Shown: in pieces, positions 1 to 10,958 of the stretch | How positions within the stretch are numbered: position 1 is the first letter of the stretch | Layout of the letters: each line of letters starts with the position of its first letter | Origin: Closterium sp. Naga37s-1 | Lineage: Eukaryota; Streptophyta; Zygnematophyceae; Desmidiales; Closteriaceae | NCBI GenBank assembly: GCA_947471745.1 | Contig: CANJKZ010000460.1 | Location: forward strand, 186,001-250,000 | Length of the DNA: 64,000 bases | Direction of reading: 5' to 3' | Notes under the pieces: generated by a model | Database searches by the model: none | Told to the model about the DNA's origin: nothing | The model's input: only the letters and a program-made list of their open reading frames with translations | Made by a program: the position numbers and the translations under genes

Positions 1-3000
1 TTAGTTTATGCTGAGAATTCTTGAGGCTGACTCAGATGTTTTCCTCCCGCTGTGAGAATCAGCCCCTAGCCTGCTATCACCTCTGTCGTCACCTGCACGG
101 GAGGGGAGCAACGTGATGAGGATGGGTACGAGAGGGAGGGAGGGTGAATTGACTCTACTCAAGACTTGCCCCGCACCTGCTATAACCAAGCATGGCATCC
201 GCTTTATAAGCTGATTCGCAATACAATGGCACTTCCACTTCTCACCAGTGCTCACTGACTGCCTCTACTACCACTCACCCCCACCACCATATTCTCGTCC
301 ACCCCATCCATCACGTCTGGGTTGCCGCCCTTGCCAAAATCAGCAAGCCCACAATGCCCATGACATCTGGCTTATGTTATGTCGGCCAACATACTCAAAT
401 CAACATCCTTATTCCCCTCTGGTACTCACCCCCACCACCATGTTCTCATCCACCCCATACATCACATCCGGGTTGCCGCCCTTCCCAATGGCAGCGATGC
501 GCATGCCCTTGATGCCCACAATGCCCTTGACAGACATGCGGCTTGTGTCCCATAATGCCAGCCATTACACTCACCCCCACCACCATATTCTCGTCCACCC
601 CATCCATGACGTCCAGGTTACTACCCTTGCCAATGCCTGCGATGCGTGTGCCCTTCATGCCCATACCGCCCACAATGCCCCTTCACATGCGGCTTAATGC
701 ACCGATGCCCCCACTATGCCATACCATAATGCCAGCCAGTATACTCACCCCCACCACCATGTGCTCATCCACCCCATCCATCACATCCGGGTTGCCGCCC
801 TTCCCAATGCCCTTCATAATCACAATGCAAGATTACAGCACAGCAACCCCACCGATGACATCCAGCTAATACACCAGCTTCAAACACCCCACCCTCCATT
901 TCCCCTCTGGTACTCAACTCATCCCCACCACCATGTGCTCATCCACCCCATCCATCACATCCGGGTTGCCGCCCTTCCCAATGGCAGCGATGCGCGTGCC
1001 CTTGATGCCCACGTCCGCCTTCACTATGCCCCAGTGATCCACTATAAGCGCATTCGTTATTATCACGTCCAGGGCGTCCTCTGCCTTCACTCCCGTTGCC
1101 TGGAAGCAAGGAGAGGGAGTGGAAACGAGAGGAGAGGTGAAGGGAGAGGCAAGACGGGGAAAGGCACATCAAGGGCAAGCATATCTACGGATAGAGCAAG
1201 GAGGAGGGTGAGGACATGGCAAGTACAGAGCTCAGGCGTTCATGTCCCCCGCTGCCCCAGCTCTCCCCACCTCAAACGCCCCCTTCCCCACTCCTCATCC
1301 GCCCCAGCCCCAGTCCCCCACTACCCCGTTCCCCCTGCCCCAACTCTTCCCACCCCAATCCCTCCCCCCCCCCCCCCCGAGGTCTCACTCACCTGCCCCA
1401 TGCCTTCTCTGAGCACCTTCCCCCCTCCGAACTTGCACTCATCGCCCAGCACTGTGAAATCCCTCTCCACCTCCACCACCAGCGCTGTGTCTCCCAGTCG
1501 CACCCTGTCCCCCACTGTGGGGCCAAACACGTCTGCATACCGCTCCCTCTCCACTCGCACTGTCAGGGCCTCGTCCGTCCCCACCACCCCCTTGCTGCAT
1601 GGACGAAAGGATGAGGGAGGCGGGTAGGGGAGGGAGTGAAGAGAGGTAACCCCCGTGGGGCCAAATGCAGCGCAGTGTCTCCCAGCCGCACTCTGTCCCC
1701 CACCGTGGGGCCAAACACGTCTGCGTATCGCTCCCTCTCCACTCCCACTGTCAGTGCCTCGTCCGTCCCCACCACCCCCTTGCTGCATGCACGAGATGAG
1801 GGAGAGAGGTGGGGAAGGAGAGGGAATGAGGAGTCGAGACCCTTATTCAGATGTCTCACAATCATCCCTCTGTGGGGCCAAACACGTCTGCATACCGCTC
1901 CCTCTCCACTCGCACTGTCAGGACCACGTCCATCCCCACCACCCCCTTGCTGCATGCACGAGGCGTGGGAGGGAGGCAGGGGAAGAGAGGGAGTGGGATT
2001 GAGGCCATCGTGTTTTGTGTTTGTTTCTTGGTAAGGGGTGCAAAAGGAGGAGTGGAGGAGGGACGACAACCTCACTCACAGTGCGTTGGCCTCTGGCGAA
2101 TGTCCGATTCCCTTGAACACAGCCTTACCAGCCATGCCATAAGCCCTAAGCCACCACCAGGACAACTAGCAGCAGCAACACCACCACGAGCAACACCCCT
2201 CATTGACTGACAGTGCGTTAGGCTCTGGCACATGTCCGAATCCCATGGCCACAGCCTTAGCAGCCACCTTGGTCGCCCTGCTCTCGTCCACTGCTCCACT
2301 CGCTATCCCGTTGCCGCCCTGGATCACTTTCTTGCCCCCCATCGCCACCAGCACCACCTGCTTTGTCTCGCCAGGCTGCAGATGGAAGGAGTTGGAAGGG
2401 ATGGAAAGAGATAACGGAAAGGAGAGGAAGGGAAGGGTGATCCAAAGCAAGTGGCACGGCAATATAACAGTGTTGCAATGCAACCTCGGATCGCCCTCTT
2501 CTTGCCCCTCATCGCCACCAGCACCACCTGCTTGGTCTCGCCAGGCTGTCGACGTGAGAAAAGGAGAGGGAGAGAGTGAGGGGCTGGAAAGGGCCTCGAG
2601 AGCAACGAGAGGTGGGGTCTCGAACGGCAGCATCGTAATGTGGTAACATGTTAACACTGTAACGTGGTAATGCGGTGGCATGTGAGCCGAGATGACTCAC
2701 CTCAAAGCGCACAGCAGTGCCAGGTAGGATGTTGAGGTGGTAACCGTATGCCAGCTGGCGGTCGAAGAAAAGCAGCGGATTGGTCTCCACGAAGTGATAG
2801 TGGCTGCCCACCTGGAGGTTTGGGGTTGAAGGTTTGGGGTTGAGGGGTTTGGGGTTGAGGGGTTTGGGGTTGAGGGGTTTGGGGTTGAGGGGTTTGGGGT
2901 TGAGGGGTTTGGGGTTGAGGGATTTGGGGTTGAGAGTTTGGGGTTGAGGGGTTTGGGGTTGAGGGTTACGGATTGAAAGGTGGAACTCATGGGCAATGAA

Positions 3001-5148
3001 GATCAGATCAAGGAGAGATGGCATGATATGATGTGATATAACATGATTTGATATAATACGATACGATACGATATGATACGATACGATGCACATGCACCAT
3101 CAAGCCCCTCACCTGAATGGGCCTGTCACATCGGCTGCTGACGCTCAGCCGCACGGCAGCCCGGCCAGCATTGAGCAGCAGCAGGCCTGTCTCTGCCACT
3201 ATGATCTGCCCTGGTACGCTGGAGCCAGTGAGAGCACTGGTGGCAATAGGCGTGGCGAAGAGGTCAGGCGAGGGGACTGGTGGGACAGGGGCAAGGAAGG
3301 GAGGGGAGTGGGGGAAGGGAGATGACAGATGGGATGAAGGTTCAGCCCTGGCAGCATTGAGCAGCAGCGGGCCTGTCTCTGCCACTATGATCTGCCCCGG
3401 AGCAGCAGGGCCACTGAGAGCACTGGTGGTGACAGGCGTGGCGAAGAGGTCAGGCGAGGGGACTGGAGGGACAGGGGTGAGATGGGGGGGGAAACGCCAC
3501 CAGGTTTTGGGTCAAGATTGGAAGCAAATGAAATTAGCCCCCTACAACAGCGCAAAAACGTTTCTCATTGAAACCACTGAGGTAGAGGGGGGAATGATGG
3601 AAGCAGGAAAGGGAGAGGGAGAGGGAGAGGGAGGGCAGACCTGGGATGAAGGAGCCGTGCAGTGCGAGGGAGAGGTCCCCGTTCTAGCGGCTGATGGAAT
3701 GATGCACCGTGGCCAGCTTGGTGTCGCCGCCATTCCCATCCCCATCCCCATCCCCATCCCCATCCCATTAAAGCACTGACCTGGCAGAAAAGAGCCGTGC
3801 AGTGCAAGGGAGAGGACACCGTCCTCACGGCTGATGGGGTGATGCACCGTCACCAGCTTCGTGCCATCCCATGCCCATGCCCATGCCCATGCCCACCCCA
3901 ACCCTCAACCCCATCCCATGAGCAATCAAGTGCAAGGACCACGCACCTGGCAGAAACGAGCCGTGCAGAGCGAGGGAGAGGTGAGGTCTCCGTCCTCACG
4001 GCTGATGGGGTGGTGCACCGTCACCAGCTTGGTGCCATCCGCATTCCTTCCCAGTAGACACGACCCATAAGCAAGCAAGCAAGTAGCAGTGGTTCTTTGA
4101 GACGCCTCACACTCACACCACTCACCTGGGAGGAAGGAGCCGTGCAGGGCGAGGGAGAGGTCTCCGTCCTCCCGGCTGATGGGGTGATGCACCGTCACCA
4201 GCTTGGTGCCATCCGCGAAGGTTCCCTCCACCTGCACCACGTCTAGCAGCACTGGCACCGCTGGCAGCACATTGCGCCTGTTAGGGGAGGGAGGGGAGAG
4301 GGGATGGGTGGGTGGGAGAGAAGGGGTAGACAAGGGAGAGAGAGGGTAGGAAACAGGGGAAAGAGGAGGCTTATGAGTCGAATCTAAAAGTTCTCTCCAC
4401 CTGCACCACGTCTAGCAGCACTGGCACCGCTGGCAGCACGTTGCGCATGGTTGAGGGAAAAGCAGGGGTGGTGGGGGATGAGGGGGCAAGAGCAAGGGGG
4501 GAAAAAGGGTGAATCTTGGAACGGCTGGTCAAACTTCCCCTGCTTCTCTGGAACGTTCCCTCCACCTGCACCACGTCTAGCAACATTTTTGAGTCGACTC
4601 AAAAGGGCTGACTTTTGAGTCGACTCAAAAGGTTCCCTCCACCTGCACCACGTCTAGCAGCACTGTCACTGCTGGCAGCACGTTGCGCCTGGTTGAGGGG
4701 AGAAGAGGAAGAGTGGGGGGCAGGGGGGTTGGGAGGATGGTAGGGTGAACATTCATGCATCCCCCCACCCCTAAACATCCATGCAACCCCTCTTTCCCCC
4801 ATGCATCCCTGCATTCCTTCCACCCTTCCGCTCTCCCCCCAACCAAAGAACATTGATGCATTCTCCCCTCCCCCCCTCCTCCCCCTCCCCCCCCTTCCCC
4901 GTTCTCCCCCCTCCTCCATCTCCTCCTCCACAGCACCAAGAGGAAACGAACCTTCCGAGAAGCTGCTTGCCGAGGTCCATGAGCTCTGCAACGCTCTTGC
5001 CATCTCGAATAAACTCCAGCACCTGCGTGGCGATGAGCGCCACCGCCTCGGGGTAGTTGAGCTTCAATCCGCGCGCCAGCCGCTTCTGCGCCAGCGCGCC
5101 TGCTGCATGCAGGCGCAGCTTGTCCACCTCGCGCACGCTCAGCCTCAT
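1..5148 (-). CDS. URE: Urease, single-chain plant type (5' part; 3' part outside window)
   Basis: Nickel enzyme that hydrolyses urea to ammonia and carbamate in the cytosol. Start ATG is the complement of 5146-5148; the N-terminus [18 protein letters not shown] is the UreA (gamma) start. Model exons: 4952-5148 (gamma domain, ends [11 protein letters not shown]), 4126-4277 ([12 protein letters not shown], then [13 protein letters not shown] and ALHGSFLP), 3113-3276 ([10 protein letters not shown] to DRPIQ), 2701-2811 ([10 protein letters not shown] to GTAVRFE, beta domain), about 2215-2375 ([16 protein letters not shown] to [10 protein letters not shown]), 1393-1594 (alpha start, [20 protein letters not shown] and [13 protein letters not shown]), about 930-1099 ([18 protein letters not shown] to [14 protein letters not shown]). 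Phases join cleanly for the first four exons. The catalytic alpha region with the metal ligands lies beyond position 1. Nearly every exon has extra partial copies in the flanking introns. The full-length last exon has lost the usual donor (GATGAGT instead of GGTGAGT), so the functional splice form is uncertain. Confidence 0.9.
270..1099 (-). repeat. Five tandem copies of a urease alpha-domain exon
   Basis: The exon ending [14 protein letters not shown] is complete at about 930-1099. Truncated copies of its 3' half lie at about 740-820, 560-660, 430-530 and 270-350. All carry the string encoding [11 protein letters not shown] or a close variant. The four truncated copies end in the donor ATGGTGGTGGGGGTGAGT. 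They differ at scattered bases (for example [12 protein letters not shown] at 560-660), so they are not identical assembly echoes. Only the most upstream copy has the 5' half and an acceptor. Confidence 0.85.
1393..1955 (-). repeat. Three tandem copies of the first urease alpha exon
   Basis: Copies start with the same acceptor (CATGCAG, then CAAGGGGGTGGTGGG) at about 1955, 1785 and 1594 on the minus strand. The first stops after YADVFGPT, the second continues to VRLGDTAL, and only the third is complete to [10 protein letters not shown] and a GTGAG donor. The copies lengthen in transcription order. Confidence 0.85.
2085..2550 (-). repeat. Partial copies of the urease beta-alpha linker exon
   Basis: The exon [12 protein letters not shown] to GHVPEPNA is complete at about 2215-2375. 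A 5' fragment ([12 protein letters not shown] then RGKK) precedes it at about 2505-2550. A degenerate 3' fragment follows at about 2085-2145 (plus-strand cacagtgcgttggcctctgg against acagtgcgttaggctctggc in the main copy). Confidence 0.8.
2818..2970. repeat. 15-bp G-rich minisatellite in a urease intron
   Basis: About ten units of GGGGTTTGGGGTTGA on the plus strand, between the exon for DRPIQ and the exon for [10 protein letters not shown]. The G-run spacing resembles telomere-like and G-quadruplex-forming DNA, but the unit is not the plant TTTAGGG telomere. It sits entirely inside the intron. Confidence 0.9.
3113..3475 (-). repeat. Duplicated urease exon (GQIIVAETG)
   Basis: The complete exon 3113-3276 is preceded by a partial copy at about 3345-3475 that encodes [20 protein letters not shown] and lacks the DRPIQ end. 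Both copies keep the acceptor-side sequence SPDLFATP. Confidence 0.8.
3640..4045 (-). repeat. Three partial copies of the urease [13 protein letters not shown] exon
   Basis: Downstream of the complete exon (4126-4277), its 3' half is repeated at about 3950-4045, 3785-3865 and 3645-3735. Each keeps the histidine-rich segment and a CCAGGT donor-like end. The last copy has an in-frame TAG (S-R-stop-N in place of SRED), and the first has an extra 2-3 codons near DL. These look like decayed pseudo-exons inside an intron. Confidence 0.85.
4095..4109. repeat. Decayed palindrome between urease exon copies
   Basis: CTTTGAGACGCCTCA resembles the palindrome CTTTTGAGGCGCCTCAAAAG found at 37153-37174. 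It lies in the spacer between the complete exon at 4126-4277 and its first echo at about 3950-4045. Confidence 0.45.
4370..4390. repeat. Decayed SalI-type palindrome
   Basis: CTTATGAGTCGAATCTAAAAG is a near copy, with one insertion and two changes, of the 20-bp palindrome at 4612-4631. It lies directly at the 3' end of urease exon echo C. Confidence 0.6.
4587..4604. repeat. 18-bp perfect palindrome TTTTGAGTCGACTCAAAA
   Basis: First of two palindromes 7 bp apart. On the minus strand it immediately precedes urease exon echo B. Confidence 0.95.
4612..4631. repeat. 20-bp perfect palindrome CTTTTGAGTCGACTCAAAAG
   Basis: Lies exactly at the 3' break of urease exon echo A. The identical 20-mer recurs at 26686-26705 (kinase gene) and 59279-59298 (PP4R3 gene), each time between two copies of the same exon. 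Confidence 0.97.
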
Positions 5149-5249
5149 GGCTGTGGAGGGGGGGGGGGAGGAGCGGAGGATGGAGGGGGAAGAGGCAAAG
5201 GGAGGGAGGCGAGGGAGGAAGGGAGGATATATCAAAGGCTGTGAGCGCG

Positions 5250-5299
5250 CCTGCTGCATGCAGGAGCAGCTTGTCCACCTCGCGCACACTCAGCCTCAT
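5250..5299 (-). repeat. Truncated upstream copy of urease exon 1
   Basis: Encodes [19 protein letters not shown], starting at the complement of 5297-5299, then diverges from the real first exon 100 bp downstream. It carries an ATG in the same context, so it could act as an upstream start, but its frame runs into intron-like sequence. Confidence 0.75.
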
Positions 5300-7691
5300 G
5301 CAGACGGAGGGGAGCGCAAAGTGCAGAGTAGAAGAACAAAGGAGGAGGGGCACTGAAGGTGCAGAGGAGAGGAATAAAGTGGGAGGAAAATGCAAGGAAG
5401 GTGCAAGAGGCCCCCACCCACCTGCTAATGTTGGGCCGCCTAAGCCGCTTCTTCGAGATCTGATTCCACTCAGAAGTGGGAAACGACAAGCAATGCCACC
5501 CTCTTGCCGCAGCCGGACCCCACTAGGCAGTTCCAACCGCCAACTGCAAGGTTCGAACTCCGACCTCCTGTTTTCGAAAAGAAACTGCTCGGGGCGGGAC
5601 GGATGCTGCTGGCTCCACGAAACTTCCTCGAGGAATTTGCAGCGGCGACGGTAGGCTGTGGGAAGACTAGCTCGTTTAGCGCAGTCCTGTAAACCGCTTT
5701 TGTACTCGCTATACGCTTCTTCGCTATGCCTGTACTGCGCGTAGCGAGGCGCGAGTCGGAGCGGGATAAGCGCCACTGACGCGATTGATCAGTCGCCTTA
5801 GTCTGACCAAGGTTAGTTGATCGCCTGCAGCGCTTTAAGTTCCGCGCGCGGAGGATCTTGCGCCTAGGTGCAGGAATCGCGAGGACAGATGCGTACGTTG
5901 GCCTACTGAAGTACGGAAGATGAGAGGCGGAGGAGGTGAGAGGCGAGGAAGCGAGGATGGGGGGAGGAGCACCGGTGAAGGTGATAGGGAGGGTGACTGT
6001 AGCGACGATTGGTGACAATGGGGTGAGTCCGAGTCGCAGAGAAAGCACGCGACGAGAATGAGTGGAGGATATAGTTGAGGGAACGAGACTACCAGACGGA
6101 GGGGAACTCGGAATGGCGGAGCTACTATTAGATGGAAGGGAGTGACACGGAATTAGACGCAAAAAGCCGGAGGAAATTTGACTATGTCCTGGATTCTGAG
6201 CCGTGAACTGCGGCAGTGACGTGGAATTCGAGTGACACGTGGACACTGATGGCGCTGTCCAGCTGGGCAAAGGCGGGAAATGTTGGAGGTTTTGCAGCGA
6301 CGGTGGACGAGAAGGAATCGGAAAAGCGGCGAGCAGAGGCATGAACGCACGTAAGAGTCAACGCATGAGCTGCGCAGCTGATGTAACGGGGTGGATTCAG
6401 TAAGCAGAGTCAGCAACAGCACACGAAATTCAGGAGCACACCAATCGAAATCAGACGATGCGGATCCCGAAGAGCTGAAACTGAGGAGAATGCCTGGAAT
6501 GCCTGAATGCCTGGAACGCGTACGTTTGAAGGAGGCAGGAACAAGAATGCCATGACAAGTTCAAGGGGGCCGGGCTGGTGAATGGTGGCAACTTCAAGGT
6601 GGATGGAGCAACTCTAGTATTGGCAAATTCCACTTTTAGAATCGTAATTCACCGCGCTCATTCGTACTGAACCGCATTGAACGATCAGCGGACGAAGGCA
6701 CGAAGGATATGCTGGCGGAGCGGAAGCGGGCGCGGCCGCAAGTCAGCAGAACAACAAGTCGGCCTGCGCGACCAAAAAGGATGCGCGCGATTGCACTAGG
6801 GAAAACAGGATTGCCATTTCCACGTGGTTTTAATATCTGCCAATGGGAAAGCTCTCACGTGGTTTCCAGCCCTGATGGTCACCTTTTCCCACACAGCCTG
6901 AACCTCAATAAATCACATTCGAGGGTGTACTACCAATTCTATTATCAACTCTCCCGCTTTCAAAAACATTTTCCGGATAATATTGCCTGGAGATTTGTAC
7001 CTTGTGCAGCTCAAACCTCTCTGCAGTTATTTTTCTGCAAAAAAAAATGAAATCAATCTAAAAAATATTAATCAGAATGATTGTTCTGTAGCCATGCCTG
7101 GTAATAAGGTGAGATATCATTGTTTATTTTGACCTTCTAGTCAACATTCTACTTCTGAAAGTGTTTTGAATGAACTTGTTTTGAGGTTGTGGGGAGTACA
7201 CGCGCGGTCGTTGCTGTCACCGAACCAACTACAAAGCTGTCGTTACGCAGCTTCCTTGTGGTAAGGTATTTCGCCAGCCGCCGAACTGTGTCGGTCACGA
7301 AAAGACGATGTCGCTCGCGACGAAGCCGGGTCACCGCCTCTCCCCCCATCAGCGACCGCAGAGTAGCTATGCGATAAGAACTTGCGAAATAATGCGAGGC
7401 TTTCAGTAGCACAACTGGTCTCCAACACCTCAGTCCCTCGACAAGAATCGCCCCCAGAGTCCTCTGGAACTGTCTGGTCTGGTAATTTGGCAAACTTCAG
7501 TGCGGTGTAGTACGGCGTAGCCTCGACTCCGTGAAAAAACTCCACTTCTGATTCACCACCACTCCTGCATTGTTGAAACCTGTGGTGTGGTCTCCTAGTA
7601 CTTTGTGGGCAAGGCATTGTGGTTGGTCAGTGATTTCTACCACCTGACAGCCAGCATTTTGGAAACCGAGGCTCCTAAAGACGCGCCTGTC
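5300..7691. other. Intergenic stretch, no recognised gene
   Basis: Between the divergent urease and folate-receptor-like genes. A 290-codon minus-strand open frame at 5470-6342 is Ser/Pro/Arg-rich and matches no family I know. AT-rich sequence lies at about 6900-7150. The stretch should hold both promoters, but no specific element could be called. Confidence 0.5.
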
Positions 7692-10206
7692 ATGGATCGT
7701 GCGCGCATGGCCCCGCTCCTCCTCCTCCTGCTGCTTCCCTTCGCAGCAGCCGCCCCTACCGCAGCCCCCACGGGGAAGTCCCCCCCCGCAGCCGCAAAAG
7801 CGCCCGCGCCCGCTCCGCCAGTAACTCCGCCGAAGACCCTCCCCGCGTGCCCGCTCACGGGGAAACCCGCGACGAAGCCAACAATTCCGCACTCGCGCTG
7901 CGTGGAGGCGCAGCAGCTGTCGTGCTGCGCGGACTGCGCGGATCTTACGTTCCCGATACAAGTGCTCGCGATAGATGTTGCTGCTGCCTTGGAGCCGGTG
8001 ACGCAGGGTCTGGCGACTGCCCCGGCAGATGTAGGTGGTACTCGTTTGGGTTCTAAGGGTGCTTGGATGGGTGCAAATGGTACTCGCATGGTTGCCAATG
8101 GTGTTTGAATGGGTGCGAATGGGGCTGTCATGGGTGCTAATGGTGGTCGTGTGGGTGATAATGGTGCTCGCACGGGTGATAATTCTGCTCGCAATGCTAA
8201 TGCTGCTCAGATGGGTGCTAATACAGCTCGGGGTACTGTAGGCGGCCTGCGCGTAATGTGTGTGATAATCGCAGCGCGACTCCTCTTCGCGATACTTTTC
8301 AGCGAATGCCACACATTGCGACTATTTTGTCTGGGGAGTTCTCGAAGAACGCTCCGAGTCTCTCGGAGCCTGTAGTATTATTTGCTTTTCAATCTCTTCC
8401 CACAATGCTGGTATATCGCCTCTCCCACCTCTACCCTCCCCGCTCCCCCTTACTGTTCCCCGCTCCCCGCGACCGTTCCATTGCTCGGTGGTTACAAGCC
8501 AACTCTTGCTTGTCTGCTCCGCGTATCGCGTATTTCTTTCCCTTCGGCGCGCAGGTGTGCCAACTGTTTAAGGGCCACGAGGAGTGCGAGCAGCTGATCG
8601 AGCAGCTCGTGTGCGCCGTTACGTGTAACCCAGGTGAGATGGTTTTTTTTTTTTTTTTTTTTTTTTTTTGCGAATGACTCGCAACTGTCGCACAGTTGTC
8701 GCAAAAGATTTGAGCCTCGTCCGAATATAGTACCCCTTTCACTACACCGCATCGTGCCTGGTTATGCGAGTCATTTTCATACCGACACAACTTGTACATT
8801 GTAATGCTCATTTACATAATGGTACACTTTCTAGTTCACAGTACACTTTTTTCAGTAATGGTATGCTCTCTAATTTGGTATTTCCTCGCTGCAGATTCGG
8901 GGTATTATTTCATTGACACGCCCACGGGTCCCTACATGCAATTGTGCAAGGCATTCGCACAGCAGGTCTACGACAAGTGCTCTACACTTAAAGGTGAGTA
9001 TTTTTTTGCCTTGCAAATTATACCTTTTGTTGTCCAGAAATGAGTACTGTTGGTTCGTATGCTTTCTGGTACCCTTGATAACGAGTCTGTCCGTTATTCA
9101 TTACTCTAATTCTCCACCCTGCTCCTGCTCCCACTCTTTCAGCAACAAATTGATTTCCCCTTTTTGTTCCCCTTGGTCTTTTCACCTTCTGCTTTTGTAT
9201 GCTCTTCATCCCCTCTCGTTTCTGCTGCAGTTGGTGACTTATCAGTGGACATGGTAATCTACAACCCCGAGGAGCTTATAAAGCAAGCCATCGTCCCCCT
9301 TGTTGCAGAGGCCGTTCCAGGCTTCACTGCTGGAGTCAGTGTGAGTACCATGCGCCCTGTAGCACAATGCACTATCCTATGCAATTTCACGAGTAAAAAA
9401 AAAAAAAAAAATCCAGATCTAACAGTAACCAGGCGCCCATCCGATTGATTTTCGTGTTATTCAAAAGCCTATGAGTATCCCTGTTTCCAGCTCCTCATCT
9501 TATTTTCTGGATACGTGGATTTCTTTAAACCCAGAAGAAATTATTCAGCCTTGTAGTAACTGCCTACCGATATCTCCTGTTGTTCAACCCCTCCCCACTC
9601 TCCCTCTCCCCCTTTCCCTCTCCCCCCCTCCCTTCTTCCCACATTCCCTCATCACAGGACGTGGGTTGCTATGGTGGCCCCCAGGTCCTCCCCGCCACCC
9701 CCCTCTGCTGCGACCCTCTCACCATCCCCAAAACCTGCCCTGCTGGTTCGGTAAACACCACCGGAGCTGAGAAGGTTCCGGGCCGGAAACCGGATGCGAA
9801 GATCTGCGCCAAGTACCCCTACAAGCCCGGAACCACTCCCTACAAACGCCCCGCGCTGCCCCCAACTGCCTACGACAAGCCTACCCTCCCGAAGGCTCCG
9901 TCGGCTCCGTCCTCCGCACCTGCACCAGCGCCAGGCTCGGATGCTGCTCCGGGCTCGGAAATGGCGCCGTCGTCCGGAGGTACTGTTGATGGGGGGTCTT
10001 CCCCCCCTACTGCGCCCCCACCAGCTGCCCCCTCGCCTCCGTCCTCCCCCTCTATCCCCTCCTCGTCCTCTTCCCCGTCCTCCCCCTCCACCCCGTCCTC
10101 CTCCTCTACCCCGTCCCCTCCTCCTCCACCTCCTAAGGGCACCGGGAGCGTTGCTTCATCTGTGCTGGTGACTCTTGGTGCTGCTGTGCTCGCTGCTCTG
10201 CTGTGA
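7692..10206 (+). CDS. Secreted folate-receptor-like Cys-rich protein with GPI-type tail
   Basis: Exons: 7692 to 7997 or 8030 (two in-phase donors possible), 8555-8633, 8895-8993, 9231-9340, 9658-10206. Phases join without frame breaks. The N-terminus is a signal peptide (MAPLLLLLLLPFAAAAP). The Pro/Ala linker is followed by a cysteine pattern typical of folate-receptor-like domains: SCCADCADL, HEECEQLIEQLVCAVTCNPD, SGYYFI, a C near MQLCKAF, VYDKC, then CYGG and CCDP. The C-terminal third is Pro/Ser-rich, as in arabinogalactan-type wall proteins, and ends in SVLVTLGAAVLAALL, the hydrophobic tail expected for GPI anchoring. Land plants have similar domains in HIPL-type proteins. Ligand unknown; folate binding is not implied. 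Likely site: plasma membrane or cell wall. Confidence 0.8.
8038..8240 (+). repeat. Degenerate GGTGCTAATGG minisatellite in intron 1
   Basis: Imperfect 12-15 bp units around GGGTGCTAATGGTGCTCG within the first intron of the folate-receptor-like gene. A T tract lies at about 8642-8669 in intron 2 and an A tract at about 9394-9411 in intron 4. Confidence 0.6.
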
Positions 10207-10500
10207 TTGAGCGGAAAGAGGTGGCATTTTTTAGGTCCCGTTGTCACTTGGATTTATGTCAGAGGAAGGGCTCGTTTTTTAGGGTTGTGTTATACAGTAA
10301 TATTGACTCTGACAATTGACAGGGTCGGCCTGTACTTCAGGCCTTCATAGCTCAGGGGAAGGTAGTCGGATAGAAGCAGAGCAATTAGTGGACAGAGGCA
10401 AGAATGACTGACAGCTGCCAATGTTTGTGATGTATTCATGACCCGTTCCTAGTTACCGTAACGGAATCTGAATACAGGCTTGGCAGTGTCACATTTGTTT
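10207..10500. other. 3' flank of the folate-receptor-like gene
   Basis: Follows the TGA at 10204-10206. Nothing recognised beyond T/G-rich probable 3' UTR; the distal part may already be copia LTR. Confidence 0.4.
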
Positions 10501-10958
10501 ACTCACATCATCAGGAATGCAACGAAGTGTACACCCATGTTGAAGGCAAATATGAAAGTTCTTCTCCAGTGAGGCGTGCGTTTGGTCTGAGCCCCAGCCA
10601 AACCAGCCAGCGTCGTTGGTCCCTCTCAAAGTTAGCGAACAACGGAATGATTGGAATAGAAACGAATGGGGTACAAATGAGCAACCCTAGAAGCTGTACC
10701 CCCTAGAGTGCAACTCACTATAGCCTATCATATCAATGTTCAACATTTGACACACCCCCATAGGCTAAGTGAGGGGCATCAAAGCAAGCAAGGTGAACAA
10801 ACGGTCACAAGACCAGTCAAAGCAAGAACCAAGGCAAGCTCAGGGTGGATCTCAAGGACACCACACAAATTCCGAGCGCAAGCAAGCGGCCACAAGGCCA
10901 GTTCAAGAGTTCACTAGGATATAAATACAAAGCACAACAAGCAGAGCAAGCAACAGGA

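Larger units (their letters stand above)
4126..4690 (-). repeat. Four copies of the urease [18 protein letters not shown] exon start
   Basis: In transcription order: copy A about 4632-4690 ([19 protein letters not shown]), copy B about 4552-4586 ([11 protein letters not shown] only), copy C about 4391-4447 ([17 protein letters not shown]), and complete copy D 4126-4277. Copies A and B are separated by two palindromes, and exon homology stops exactly at the palindrome on each side. Copy C ends at a decayed palindrome. Confidence 0.9.

Noticed and set aside
248..1627. Plus-strand open frames rich in His/Pro/Thr over 248-1627
   Set aside because: They are antisense shadows of the repeated urease exons.
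4587..4631. Palindromes as cloning or sequencing adapter remnants (SalI-like centre)
   Set aside because: Not fully excluded, but decayed forms and a second version with a GGCGCC centre at matching positions make a single adapter unlikely.
5515..5585. GGTTCGAACTCC looked like a tRNA T-loop
   Set aside because: No matching acceptor stem, D-arm or anticodon stem could be placed on either strand.
5470..6342. 290-codon open frame on the minus strand
   Set aside because: Low-complexity Ser/Pro/Arg composition, no known domain, no clear start context, and it overlaps open frames on the other strand; not enough to call a gene.
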